Of a stretch of DNA of 64,000 bases, positions 24,434-35,924 are shown piece by piece. Below the pieces are notes generated by a model, which worked only from the letters and a program-made list of their open reading frames with translations, was not told where the DNA came from and did no database searches. The stretch covers positions 257,001 through 321,000 of the forward strand of contig BRXU01000024.1 in NCBI GenBank assembly GCA_030267565.1, given 5' to 3'. Origin of the DNA: Pleodorina starrii (lineage: Eukaryota; Chlorophyta; Chlorophyceae; Chlamydomonadales; Volvocaceae). The stretch's first letter is position 1. Each line of letters opens with the position of its first letter. Made by a program: the position numbers and the translations under genes.

Positions 24434-26020
24434 AAAGCGCGGCCGACTGTAACGGATAGCGTCATATAATGAAACGGGCTCATTCCCGGCGTCCTCAAAA
24501 TGGCTACATACCATAACCATATGCAAGGGCCATAAGGTGTAGTTGAGCCTCGCTCACCGCTATCCTTGTCAATGGTTTTGGCCCCGTAATTGGTTTCTGG
24601 CTCTGCCTTCGGGCCGCTCAACGGCCGTCTGAGCTTGGATAGCCTTGGGCGTCTTCTTCGGCTTCCGGCTGGTTGGCGGCGTGTTCAAGATGGCCTCGCT
24701 TCTGAATGCTGGGCTTCTCGCACTCTACTGGCCTCTCCTTCATGAGGGTCGCTTTGGCAAGCTGTGAGGGCCAGCTGTAGCGGTCGCCTTTGGGGCGGGG
24801 TGGTCGTCGCTTGCTCAATCACCGACCGACCGTGGTGACCAGCGTTGACCCTGGGGACTCGGCCCAACAGTGCGCTTCGCACCCCGGGCCCTGCCAACAA
24901 TTCGTACGACGTATGTGGCACGTCTCGAGTAATTATGTACTGCTGGGCATGTACACCTAAACTTGTATCTGTGCATTACGGAAGCCGTGCAAGTGCACGG
25001 GCACAAGGTGTTGCAGTAGTTGTAGTGGGCTCCAGACCGTTGGAAGGATAGAGCCAGCGGGCCAGGGCGGGCCAGCTGGCCGTGCACTGCAGCGAAAGCG
25101 ACCTGCGCAAAGGACAGAACAACCAAACCTAGACAGGAAGGAGCGAACCTTGAGAGAAATGGCAGAAGTGTAGAAACCAGTGGGTCCAGGTGGGTCCTGT
25201 AACTGTTACCCCTTGTACGATTTTGCCCTCAAGCCGAGCACATGTTACCTGCTCTGAGAACATTTGCATGAATTGAAGTATACTCTTTCTCACGTCGACG
25301 CCATTGGGTTGACTGTCTCCTGCGCTGTGACCATTTACGGCCGCAACGGCCTGCCGGCACCTAGCCGGCAGGGTTGGGCAGGGTGCATGGGTGCTTGTCA
25401 GGAGGAGCTACGAGCTGATATCGCACCTGTCTTTGCTCAAAAATGACTGTACACATACGTGTGCATGAATTGCACCAGGGAAAGAACTTCACAGTATTCG
25501 ACAACGTACGGTGCCCCCCCCCAAGCGTACCTCAGTCCAGTGTACACTGTACAGCCCTACAGCCCATACTGTGTTGGCTGTCATTTAAAGCGTGAAAGCG
25601 CACACTCCTGAGGTTGTGTTGACGAGGAGCACTAACATGAAACGAAGTGTGAGCTCAGGACACCCCTGGCTGAAGGAGGTTTGAAAAACGCAACGGCCCG
25701 GATTCATTATGGTTTATGGAGGGTTGCATCCTATCAGTCTACTGCAGGCGTTCAAAGCCAAAGACGAAACTGCAAAATTGCCTGGTTCTTTACTCACGAA
25801 AATCAAACTTTGAGTCTGCTGCGGTACGGCAAGGCCCAAAGTCCCACACACGTTTACAAACCCGGGGCCCGCACCCCACCAACAGTCGTCCCCCCGCTTG
25901 GGAAGGCGCAACTAGAGAAAGGGGGTAAGGAAAACGCCGCTAAAACACTCCTGCCGGCCGACGCGCGCCTAACCGCGACGCCGCTTGCTACTCTCCGTGC
26001 CGGCCAGCGGCCGCCAGCGC
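24434..26020. other. Intergenic, no gene seen
   Basis: One minus-strand frame (about 24618-24818, Lys/Glu/Arg-rich) is mildly coding-like but matches nothing I recognise and has no clear splice partner. The rest shows no exon pattern. Confidence 0.4.
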
Positions 26021-26039
26021 TCTGCCCAGCTGCCTACTG

Positions 26040-26560
26040 CCCTAATTAGCCTGCGGCAGAGCACACCCCCTCAAGCACGAGGACAACACACCGCACCGCG
26101 GCCCGCGAACAAACGGCCCCAACACAGAACAGCAACGACCGGCCGCAACGCAACCGAACGGCAAGCCAACCACCAACAGACACGTGCGCCACTCTGATTC
26201 CCTCGAGCGAAGAGAAAACGGTGCCCAGGCTAGCGATGGGGGAGGCAAAAGGGAACCAGAGTCAAGGCAAAACCTCCCCCGCCGTGGGATCGGCCTAAAC
26301 CCTAAGGCGCACGAACCCAAGGACAGACACACACGGCACACCCACAGACACGCGAGCGCCCGCGCGACCGCGCGGCCCAGGCGCGAGCGCTACGAGAACC
26401 AGGGGAGGGCGGGCGGGCAACGAAACCGCAGACTCGTGCGAGGAAACAACAACGAGGCCGACTGCCCGCTAGTTAGGAAAAGGCCGCAACGAATACAGCT
26501 AAACCGCTAAACAACGGGAAAGACGAGAAAACAAACACCAACTCGGAGCTCTGCGGACAC
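26040..26560 (+). repeat. AC-rich strand-asymmetric block
   Basis: The plus strand is markedly enriched in A and C over about 500 bp, with degenerate CAAC/ACAC strings, resembling the bodies of the repeats at 20971 and 33439. It contains 26229-26280, which matches 63702-63754 in inverse orientation. The head sequence shared by the other two copies was not found here, so membership of the same family is inferred. Confidence 0.5.
26229..26280 (+). repeat. 52-bp dispersed repeat, inverse of 63702-63754
   Basis: About 85% identical to the reverse complement of 63702-63754; both read GCTAGCGA then GGGGGAGGCAAAAGG and later CAAGGCAAAACCT. This shows a dispersed family with members in both orientations. 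Confidence 0.65.
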
Positions 26561-27570
26561 ACCGCACAACTGCCGTACTAAGTCAACCGTACAGCTAGAC
26601 TCTAGAGCTAACCACTCCCCGTCGAAGGTCTACCGCAGAAATTAGGCTTGCCTCCCCTTGCGCCACAAAACGCATTTTGGGGAGGGAGAACCCAAAATAA
26701 CAAATTCTCATTGGTGGTTGTTCCAGAGTCCAGACCCATGTATACGAACAGGATTCACGAGACTGTGCTGTTTAACAATTTTATTACATTGAGATGACGT
26801 TAGCGCTCCAATCCACTTGGGGTGGCGCAAAAAGGGCTCGTTGTCTACTTGTAGTACATCAGATTTGCTGTAGATACCTTAGAACTTTGAGCCTAGTGCC
26901 TAGAGCGTCACGCGCAGTTGATATCATACCTGCAAAAAGTAAACTCCTTTGCTTGGTTAGAGTTCAGATGCATTAATACTTATTATTGAACAGGCCGCTT
27001 TTAACAAAGTGCCAGGAGTCGGCAAGCTGCTTTACATTGATCAACAATGTCTCAAGTCGCGCCAATTTCATCTGGTGGCTTTGTTTCGCGGGCGGAAAGG
27101 TCGCCATTGCGCAACTTGGTTGGCACACAACCGGTAAGGTTGTGCTCGCTCGCAGCCGGATTACCCTGCCCAATGCTGGCGATACCTTATCGCTAGGCAT
27201 TTAACATGCAGCGGTCGATGGGACGTCCTGTAGGCGGTCGGACCTGGTACGTACGACGTCGCGCGTAACCCGGAAATCAATCCGGCGCCAGTTCCATTCC
27301 ACACTTCGTCTGAACGGTAAGGTGGACATGAGACAGTGCTCCTTCATGATACGAACCGCTACAGTGCTGTCCCCCTTCTGTTCTGACTAGCCCAAGAACT
27401 TCTTGGTACAAGGGGCCGCTGCACGCCACCGACCAGGGACAACGCAAGGCAGACACCCTTTCCCGGCATGAAATTACTCTGCGGGTCCGATTATGGTGTG
27501 GGGACCCCTGCGGCATTACCCTCGACTGTGATGGCCCTTCCCCCTTCCCCCACCGCACCTTACTGCGCAG

Positions 27571-30500
27571 AGTGCTGGCTGCAAATCTCTCCACCTCGGC
27601 CGTAACACCTGGTCCAGGAGCGTATGGTGTCCATGGCGGCGGTCCGGGTGGCGCGGGGGCGGACGGCCCCGTCTCCTCATTCGTTAGCGGTGTGCCCAGG
27701 CTACCCACGGACCCCGACACCCGTGCCCGAATACCGATACCAGGGTAAATCCATCAGCCTCTGCGTTAGCACACAGGGCTGGACCTGGTAGCTAAGCGCC
27801 ATGGCTGAGAGCCGGCGCCCAGGGGGACCCACCCGTTTGGAAGTGAAGGGCTAAAACTACCGTATACCAACGTTTCGTTGGGGTGGGGCAGCAGCGACCC
27901 CGCCAACCAATCAGGGCGGCTATTAGGGCTGCGTGCACAAATGCGGCAACCGGCGGCGCATTCCCTTGCGCTGCACCCACTCTGGCTCCAAATTGCTCTC
28001 AGCCTGGTCTTGCTTGTCAGGTGTAAGAGGCTGACTTGCGGTGGGCGCTCGCAGACTGGGTGGGGAAGCCGAGGCATCGATGGAGGGCTACTCGAGGTGG
28101 CGGGGACCCTCAACCGTCCCCAACGATGTCCAATGCATTGCAAACGTCCGATCTTAGCCTTCAGAGCCCCCAGGCCAGTAGCCATGTATCGTAAGTCGTA
28201 TTGCACTGCACTGCTGCGGGTACAGGCCGGGTACGTACGATACTGGGAACGCTTGGGTCAAGGGAGGTCATCGCTACCGGGCTCAGGGCAAGGACGCCGC
28301 GGCCCGGGTGTCGCAGCTGCTGCCGCGACGACCCACGGCGCCTTCGGTTCCGGGCCGCGGTGAGAGCTGGGGCTACGAGGAGGAGCCGGACGGCACATTG
28401 GTGCTGCAGGTGGGGCCGGAGGACTGAATCGCCAAAGGGGGGAGGGGGCAGTTGGGCCATCAGAGGGAGGCGGAGAGTCAAGGGGCAGCGGCAGTGCGTT
28501 GGGAAGAGGAGGTGTGTGCGGGCCGTGGGGTCCAAGACGTGCGCCCGCACGCCCCTGTCCAAGCTCCAAGGCGGCTGCGAGGCATGCGTGTGCGCACAGG
28601 CGGCAGGCGTGTGCGCGCGTTCTCCTGGCGGCGTGTGCACCGCTTCGGCTGGATCCCCTATAGCAGCACCACCACTCAAGAATCCCAGATTCCCACAGCG
28701 TGGTGCCGCAATTCCGAACGTTAGATACGGCAGTGACACCCGCAAGGAGTCAACCTTTGTCGGTGGTGGGGATACCATACCAATCGCCAGCCTCTGAACC
28801 TGCCATCTGCGCATTGCCTGCAAAAAGGGCTTCTGTCCTGTCCTCTACAAACGCTGCTTCCATGCCGCTGCTGCTGTTCCCTGCCCGGCCGTGGTACCAC
28901 GCCTGCCGCTGCTGTGGCTGCTGCTGCGGCGACGGTCTATGGAAGCAGTCCACTCCCGAGAAGCCTTATTCTGGCATAGGCAGGGACACGGTGGGCCCGG
29001 GGGCGTACGAGCTGGCGGGCAGCGGACCCTTCGCGCGGCCCTCGGGCACTGCCTGGAGCAACAGCAAGAGCGGCCGCGTGTATCAGGTGACGCGGTGGGA
29101 GGGTGGGTGGAAGGGTGGGGGCGAGTGGTGGAAGGGTGGGGGCGAGTGGTGGAAGGGTGGGGCGAGTGGTGGAAGGGTGGGGGCGAGTGGTGGAAGGGTG
29201 GGGGTGAACCGTGCATGCGTCGTCTGCAGGTGCCTTGTGTGCTCCTCGTTGTGGAGCTGCCTCCGCGGGTCGCCGAGAGGGCGCACGGTGTGGGGCGAAG
29301 GCAGCGCGGGGGTCTGCGCGTGGAAGTTTTACCGTAGGTTCGCTTCCAGGACAGAAACATGCTGCAGGGTAGGACGACGGCGCGACATTGAGGCTACAGG
29401 ACTCGGAGGCAAGCCACTCAGTGATGTTCGGAGGGCTTAGCTGCCATTACTGAGGTATTGTGTCGCGGCAAGCCGCGAAACGCGAGCCGCGGGTGCAGAC
29501 GTGCTACGTTATCGCATTGAAGACCGCGCTGCCAGTTGACTGGGCCCCTTCCCCCCGGTCGCCCCCGCAGTACGGCCCCGCCACTCCCGGCGTGGGCGCT
29601 TATAATCTGGCGGACAGCGGCCCTCGGCGCCACGGAGCCGGGTTGCTGGTGTCCATTGGCGGCGTGGAGGTGGTGTTTGGTGGCACCACGGGCACCAGCA
29701 GCTTCGTGAGCAAGGCGCCCAGGCCGCTGCAAAAGGTGGGCAGGAGCTGGGAGGGCGGGTACCGGCTCACTGTCGGCGACGCGTCCCGGGCCCCGGTCCC
29801 GCCCACAACCCACAGGGCCTTCCCCGGGGTCCTTCCGGCGCCACCCGCTGCCTTGGCCCCAGGTTGCTCGCTCGCCTGCTACCGGTACCCGCTCTTCCCC
29901 CCTCGCCCTCGCAGCCACGAAGCCACCACTTCGTGCGAGCGCACGTGTTGTATCACCCCTGCCTATAGACCTGTAGTGAATACCGGTACCCCATCCCGCC
30001 CCCCACATGCAAGCAGCCCCCTGGTCCCTCCTCCTGGTCAGTTGTTTTGAGTGCAAGTGTTGCAGCGGCTGCAACCGCACTGCATGCTGTCCCGCTGACA
30101 CCCCTGTCCCACTGTTGTTTGCCTCCGCCGGCAGCTTCCAGAGCCCTCCCCCGGCCCGGGCGACTACAATAACCTGCTCACCCCCACGGCGGCTTCCGCC
30201 AGCGGGCCCGCAGCCGGAACGCTGGCGGGCGTGAGCCCGGGCTTCGGCATCACAGGGCCGCGAGGCATCTGGGAGGTGGACCCCACCAAGGCTAGATCCG
30301 CACCCACCTACTGGAGGTGAGGCTGGCGGGCAAGGCAGGAAGGGATCGAGGGAGGGAAAGCGGGCCGCTGGCCTGGCTGGGGGAGGAGAGGGACGAAAGG
30401 GAAAAGATTGACGGACTCATGAGCGGTAGCCCTTCGCCCCAATGAAGGTCGTGGAGGGCGGCGGGTTTCGGAGCGGTTGCGGTGTGCCCATCGCACGGCT

Positions 30501-33033
30501 TTGCAGCCTTTGGCCTGGTGGACTGCCGGCTTCCCCACTAGGAAAAGATTAGGTGAAGGGGACGATCACACGTGCTCTGCGAGGGTTGAAGAACCAGAGA
30601 TGTCGTCGGATTGGGGAGAGGCGTCGGAGAGGCCGCGTTTGAGCGAATGGACCACCATGATCTAATGGACGGGCCGGACTTTGGCAAACCGCTGGCCCCT
30701 GGATCGGGTACCATTGAACCGCCGCCTTGGCCCGCATACGAGCTACCGCCGCGTTGAGAGGGAAAGCAGGGCGTTTGCGCCTTTGGACACGAACGCATAC
30801 ATAATTTCGCGGGCCGGTGGCGCTGAAACGCCAGCCACGTTCGAGGTGCTGGCCGGTTGCCGTGTTGGGTGCCGGTTTCGGTGCTGAAATGCCTTTCCCG
30901 TTTCCCGCTGCGGTCCCTTGCCGGACGGCCACCGCAGGAACCCGGGGCCGGGGGCGTACGAGGACCCACGGGTCAGGAACCCTAGCGGCTCGCGCAGGTC
31001 GGCGGCGGCGGACGGCAGTGCGGCCATCGCATCCGGCGCCACCGTCCCGACGCCCTTCCAGTCCACATCACTTCGGTTCGGGTCAGCGGATAATGCGGTT
31101 CCGGGGCCAGGTAACTACCACCCGGACGCCGTGACTTCCCTGGAGTTTGACGTCTTCAAAAAGGTCTCCATCTCCCGGCCCGCGGGCGCCTTCGGCGCCT
31201 CCACCGGCCGCTTTTCGTACAACAAGGGCGGCTCCTCGCCCGTGCGGCTGGTGGTGCCGGGGGTGCTGGCCAGCGGGGAGGCCCGGGAGAGCGGCAACCC
31301 GGGGCCGGGCAACTACGAGCCCAAGATTGGCCCGTCGGGAAGGACAGGTGAGAAGTGGCTGGTGGGAGGGAATGGGCTTCCAAGGGAGGGATCAACTACC
31401 GTAATGGGTCAAAGAAGAGGACTGAAACGCAGTACCGTACTGGTGTGTCGTGGCGGGACTCGTTTGCGTCCCAAACGGTGCGTAGGCCCGTAGGGGGCGT
31501 TCGGACTGAGCCCAGGGTGTCACTGCCAGGGCCGGCCACGGGGAACCCCAGAACAGCGAGCTCAGCGACAATGGATTAGCCAGCGGCAACGGCTCGGCTG
31601 CAAGTCTAGCCGTTGTAGCAAGTCCGGTATGGAATCCGCCGCGGCGTTACGACGACGGGGCCGAGAGTCGGACCTGAGGGCTATCGTGAACAGAGTTAGG
31701 GCGGGGGCTAGAGCTGCGGGGGGCAACAAGTTCGAATTGAAGGTTTCTATGCATGGGCGTTACTGTACTGGACGTGGCGGACAGTGGGCGAGCAGATGGG
31801 TGGCAGGGTGAAGCAGAATAGGTCAGACCAGGTCAGGTCAGGATAGCAGTTTCGCGTTGGACTCTTGACCCAACCTTGTGATATGTGATCAATGACGCCA
31901 TGCACCACGCTGTTTCTGTGTCTCACCCCCCCCCCCGCCGCCACATTTTCGCTTCGCGCTGTTTGCCTTCTCGCAGCTCGCTCCGGAAGCTCCAACTTCG
32001 CTTCACGCACAGGCCGCTTCCGACCCGTCACCGCGCCGCCAGCGGTGCCCGACCTCTCGGACTACGATGGAACGAACCCGCTCAAGTGAGTTGGATGAGC
32101 CGTCGCAACATGGCAACGGCGCCGGACCCGTGGAAAGGCAAACGGGCCGGAGCATCAGCCCGGTCAAGGGCAGCCCATCCAGGGTTAAGGGTTCCCAGAT
32201 TGCAATGGGAAAGACCGCATGCGCGCGCCAGTTGGTTTGGTTTTGGCTGCGGATGGTTGGTGCCTCGTAGTTGTGGCAGCTTGACAGGATTGCGTGCGTG
32301 CGTGTCAAGCGTCAAGCACCCCTTGACTCGTGCCCCTGGCTCCAATGCGGCTGTAGGGGCGACCCGACGCGGCTGGGCCCCGGCAGCTACGACCCGGAAA
32401 GGCCATCAGGGAAACCGCGGTACGGCAATACGCCCGCCAAGATCGCGCCCTTTGGCACGGAATCAAGCCGATTGAGTGAGTGCACTCGGTCGGGCCGCAA
32501 CAGGGTGCTGCTGGATGGAAGGCCAGGATTCTGGCTCGGCCGTGACGGGCTGGGTGACTGGGGCACGGGGCTTGTCACGCCCTGTGCACTCTCCCCCTCC
32601 AAACGTTTGTGCATGTTTCGCTTTGCATTTTCACCACAATGTTGGACACCTCCTCGCCCCCTTCGGACCGCACCCCGCCCTGCCCCTCTACTAACGCACA
32701 CACGCACGGCCATGCCTCCACCCTCCCAGGTAACTGCGTTGCGTTCCCTCGCCCCGGGCCGTTCTAATTGCCCCCACCCTCCCTGCTGCCCCGCCAGACA
32801 TGGAGCTCCCCTCCAAGACAACACCGGGCCCCGGCCGCTACACTTCCGTGGACCCGCAAGCCTTCAAGCCCGCCACCGTGCCCCCTCCCAAGACCGGCTT
32901 CAGCTCGCAGGCGGAGCGTTTCGGCGGCGCCACCACCTTTACGCCAGGCCCGGGCGCGTACAGGGCGGGATCCGGCTCCGCCTTCGTGCGAAAGACCTTC
33001 AACGTAACGTATGCGGGCACGCTGCACGTGTAG
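27571..33033 (+). CDS. Sperm-tail PG-rich repeat (STPGR/SHIPPO) protein, 5' end incomplete
   Basis: Predicted axonemal/microtubule-associated protein of at least 571 aa. STPGR proteins line ciliary microtubules and are recurrent flagellar-proteome members. Exons: 27571-27744, 28226-28409, 28949-29086, 29571-29735, 30135-30316, 30938-31347, 31977-32085, 32357-32475, 32798-33033, all phase-matched. Eleven repeat motifs are visible: TPGPGAYG, IPGPGTYD, TVGPGAYE, TPGVGAYN, SPGPGDYN, NPGPGAYE, VPGPGNYH, NPGPGNYE, RLGPGSYD, TPGPGRYT and TPGPGAYR. Linkers with SSFVSG, SNFASRTGRF and GFSSQAERF are typical of the family, as is GESWGYEEEPDGTLV in the second exon. The 27744/28226 splice joins a PGPGTY motif exactly, which supports it. 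The first listed exon begins at an acceptor; the start codon lies upstream and was not found. Confidence 0.9.
29106..29206 (+). repeat. 21-bp G-rich minisatellite right after a splice donor
   Basis: Five near-identical units of GGAAGGGTGGGGGCGAGTGG plus one T start at 29109, 29130, 29151, 29171 and 29192 (the fourth start is spaced 20 bp, one G fewer). The array begins about 20 bp after the 29086 donor in the STPGR gene. G-run spacing would allow G-quadruplex formation in the transcript. Confidence 0.85.
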
Positions 33034-33438
33034 GATGACGACGGCTCCTGGTGCGCCAGAGACAGCCCACGCGGGTCCGTGCTGGGGCTGCCGTCGTAAG
33101 GTGGAAGGTGGCGGGGCAGTTCGGTTGTGGTGAGGGACAGGTGCAGGTAGACTTCATGTGGGTGCACGCAGCAGGGGGCAAGCAAGTTTTCTTTGTGGGT
33201 ATTGTTGGAGGTCCGTTTGTGTGGGTCCGGGTTGCAGGGGAGGGCAGCGGGCATTCGGTCAACGTCAGCTGACGCAGCAAGCCGATGATTATTTGTGACA
33301 CACTGTTAGTACTGGCACGCTACCGGTATGTTGGCGTCCCCTTGAATTATGGTTGGCGCGTTCTGCGATGAATAGACGCCAATGCCGTCCTGCAAGCGAA
33401 AGCGCTCAGGTATCAGCCCCCGTCATGTACATGTTTAG

Positions 33439-33790
33439 GATGCGATCATTACAAGGAGAACCGGCTTTCACGCCGGTTGCGAGCCGTACAGGCTAGAACA
33501 GACTGTTCATCCTACCCCAGGGGCACCCACGGAGGGTTGCCCAATGAGTTGCTTCCAAGCCCACCAGCACCAAGCCCGCAAGGGCACAAGGCCCACGAGC
33601 ACCGAGTCTACACAAACCACAGAGGAGCCATCAGGCCCACCAGCACCAAGCCCGCATCGCCACCAGGCCCACCAAACCCTAGCCTACGCAAGCAGCAGAG
33701 AAACCGCTATGTCCACCAGCACCAAGCCAACCCAAACAGAAGAGACGCCACCAGGCCCGCCAGCACCGCGCAGCACGGCCGCTGGGCTGA
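33439..33790 (+). repeat. AC-rich strand-asymmetric dispersed repeat, copy 2
   Basis: Head as in the 20971 copy, starting at the ATTACAAGG(A/G)GAACCG region. The body repeats CCACCAGCACCAAGCC near 33553, 33630 and 33714, a period near 80 bp with drift. The plus strand is A/C-rich. No coding capacity is evident beyond low-complexity Pro/Ala/His strings. Confidence 0.7.
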
Positions 33791-33962
33791 ATCCGCCTGT
33801 CCAACGCACAGTCTGGGGTCGGCCGCGCCAGTGTTAGGTCATGCATCGATAATCCTTTCGGGCTCACTGTCACACTGTTTATGGCGACAAGGCGCACACG
33901 GACCATACAGGTATGGCTGCAAGCTCAGAGTCTGAAGACACGTCACATCATGGGCGTCCAGG

Positions 33963-35273
33963 CGCAACTCCGGCGAGTCCCTGCGGTGCACGACACGGGC
34001 TCCACGTCGCAGAGCCCCAGGGCGGCGGTGGCGGCGGCGGCGGTGGAGGAGGATGCGTTGGTGGCGTCAATGACGCAGATCGCCACCGGCGTCGATAACG
34101 CCACCGCCGCGGCGGCGAGCCCGGGAGGGGCAGCGGTGGAGGCGACGGAGGCATCGACGGCGCACTTCGTCACGCCGCCGGTCGGCGGTTTCGGGGCTCT
34201 GTTGGAACGTTGCCATATGGTAACTGAATGCAGGTGGATTGTAACAAAATGTATCACCTTGACTATGAACGTCATGCGGTACTAGCGGAGGTGCAAAATG
34301 CCAGGGACAGAAAGGGCAGAAGGGCCGGGGGCGGCATCGTATCCCGGTCATGGCGGAGACATGCTGAACCCAGACTGGAAGGCAGGGACTTGGAAGAAAC
34401 GAAAGACATTTCGCCCCCAATGTGTCGGGATCCAAAGGCATACAGTAATCGTGCTATCGTTCGTTACAGTCGCAATCTCCGAGTGCATCGTAAGTGTCAC
34501 GACGCCTTGAAGTACAGGGCAATACCCCCACACGGCTTGGGCTCCGGCCGCAGCAGTGTCGGGTACGGTATGCACCGGTAATCCATTGGGCCTTCATGGG
34601 TCCACTGCATACGGTTTATTCAACCTAGGGTTCAATAATGCCACTACCCCTTGAACTGAAGCAGTGAAAACACGTGGACGCGTCTGATGCGTTATTTGAG
34701 ACTGCGAATAAACGCTCACTTCTCTAGCAGCGACGAAGGAATGGCAGAGAAGTCTGGTTCTAACGAGTAACGACGATCGGTGTAACGACGATTAAGTTGG
34801 TCCTAGTTGGTTGCCGTACAGAGTATGGCTTGCAGCCGGAGGCTGCGCTTCTTGTGGGGCAGCTGCCGTCTAGAGACAGCATCTGCCTTCGTTCTTTCAT
34901 CTTTTGTGTTAGCCCTTCTGCCAGGGCTAGTACTCCCGCCTCCCTCCCGTCGCCAGGCCCTAGCAGGTGCCGCGCGAGTGTGGGGGCCATGGTATGGGTT
35001 TTCGTGTCGTTGCAACGCGTGGTGCCGTTTACCTGGCATATCTGCCGGAGTAAGCGGAAGGAGACAACCGGCCACCAGTCCAAAGCCAAAATCGTGACAG
35101 CCCTTGCAGGTTCCGTTTTGCAGGTTAGGTTGTTGGAGCCAGACGGACAAGTTGTTGGAGCTGTTTCGCATCGTAGTGTAACAGTTGAGGAGTTCGAAAT
35201 GCTGGCCCCTGCTGGCCGCTTTGGCGATAGGGTCTGTTTTACGTATTCAGCCCTCCCTGAGCCCTCCGTACAG
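33963..35273 (+). CDS. Two orphan exons of an unrecognised gene (tentative)
   Basis: Two candidate exons fit one chain. 33963-34219 (acceptor CCAG, donor ATG|GTAACT) encodes an Ala/Val/Thr-rich segment ending GGFGALLERCHM. 35124-35273 (acceptor TTTTGCAG, donor CAG|GTAAGG) encodes a segment with RLLEPDGQVVG and FGDRVCFTYSALPEP. Both are phase 0 at the joined ends and at the final donor. The second exon is only moderately GC-rich and has the better splice signals. No family was recognised, and neither start nor stop was found. They could be a small gene upstream of argininosuccinate synthase, or pseudoexons. Confidence 0.3.
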
Positions 35274-35924
35274 GTAAGGTCGCTAGTAGGTCGATAGCGG
35301 AGTCGACACCGCCGACGGTGAGCAGATGGGGTCCCATATATCCATCGGCGCCGAGTTACAGCTCGCTGAGGCAATAGTTCACCGCGAGGCGCATGCTTCA
35401 GCATGACGTGATACATGCAGACCGAATCCAGACATCCGCTCTACGCTTATCATAAACCTAAGTAGTATAGTAATAATTAGGGAAGGAATTTGCACGAAAG
35501 TCTGTGTATAGTCACGTGCTTCAACCAACAAACACGGTACCACTTCTTGCCGTACGCATAGGCCCCAAGCTGTTATCGAGCTACTTTTAGTCAGTGACTA
35601 CTTAGGCATTGGTCAGTGACAATAACCAGTAAGCTCTGAAAGATTCTGTGTAACGACCCGGAAAGAGTCGACCTGAGCTTCCACGCCGCCCTGATCATCG
35701 CACACGTGACGACAGAAGTATGCTCGGTGAGCCGGCAGCATGGCATACCAACAGCAACCACTTGCGCAATGTTGTTGTAGTTTTATGGAGCTTGCGAACG
35801 ACCGAATGCGCTTTCGGCTCTGCGGCAGAGCCCTATCTTCCTGACCCTTGTTGTCGCCGTGTCAATTGCGGGAGTGTCGACAGTCGTTTCAATTCATGAC
35901 ATTATAAACAATGCACCTGCGCAG

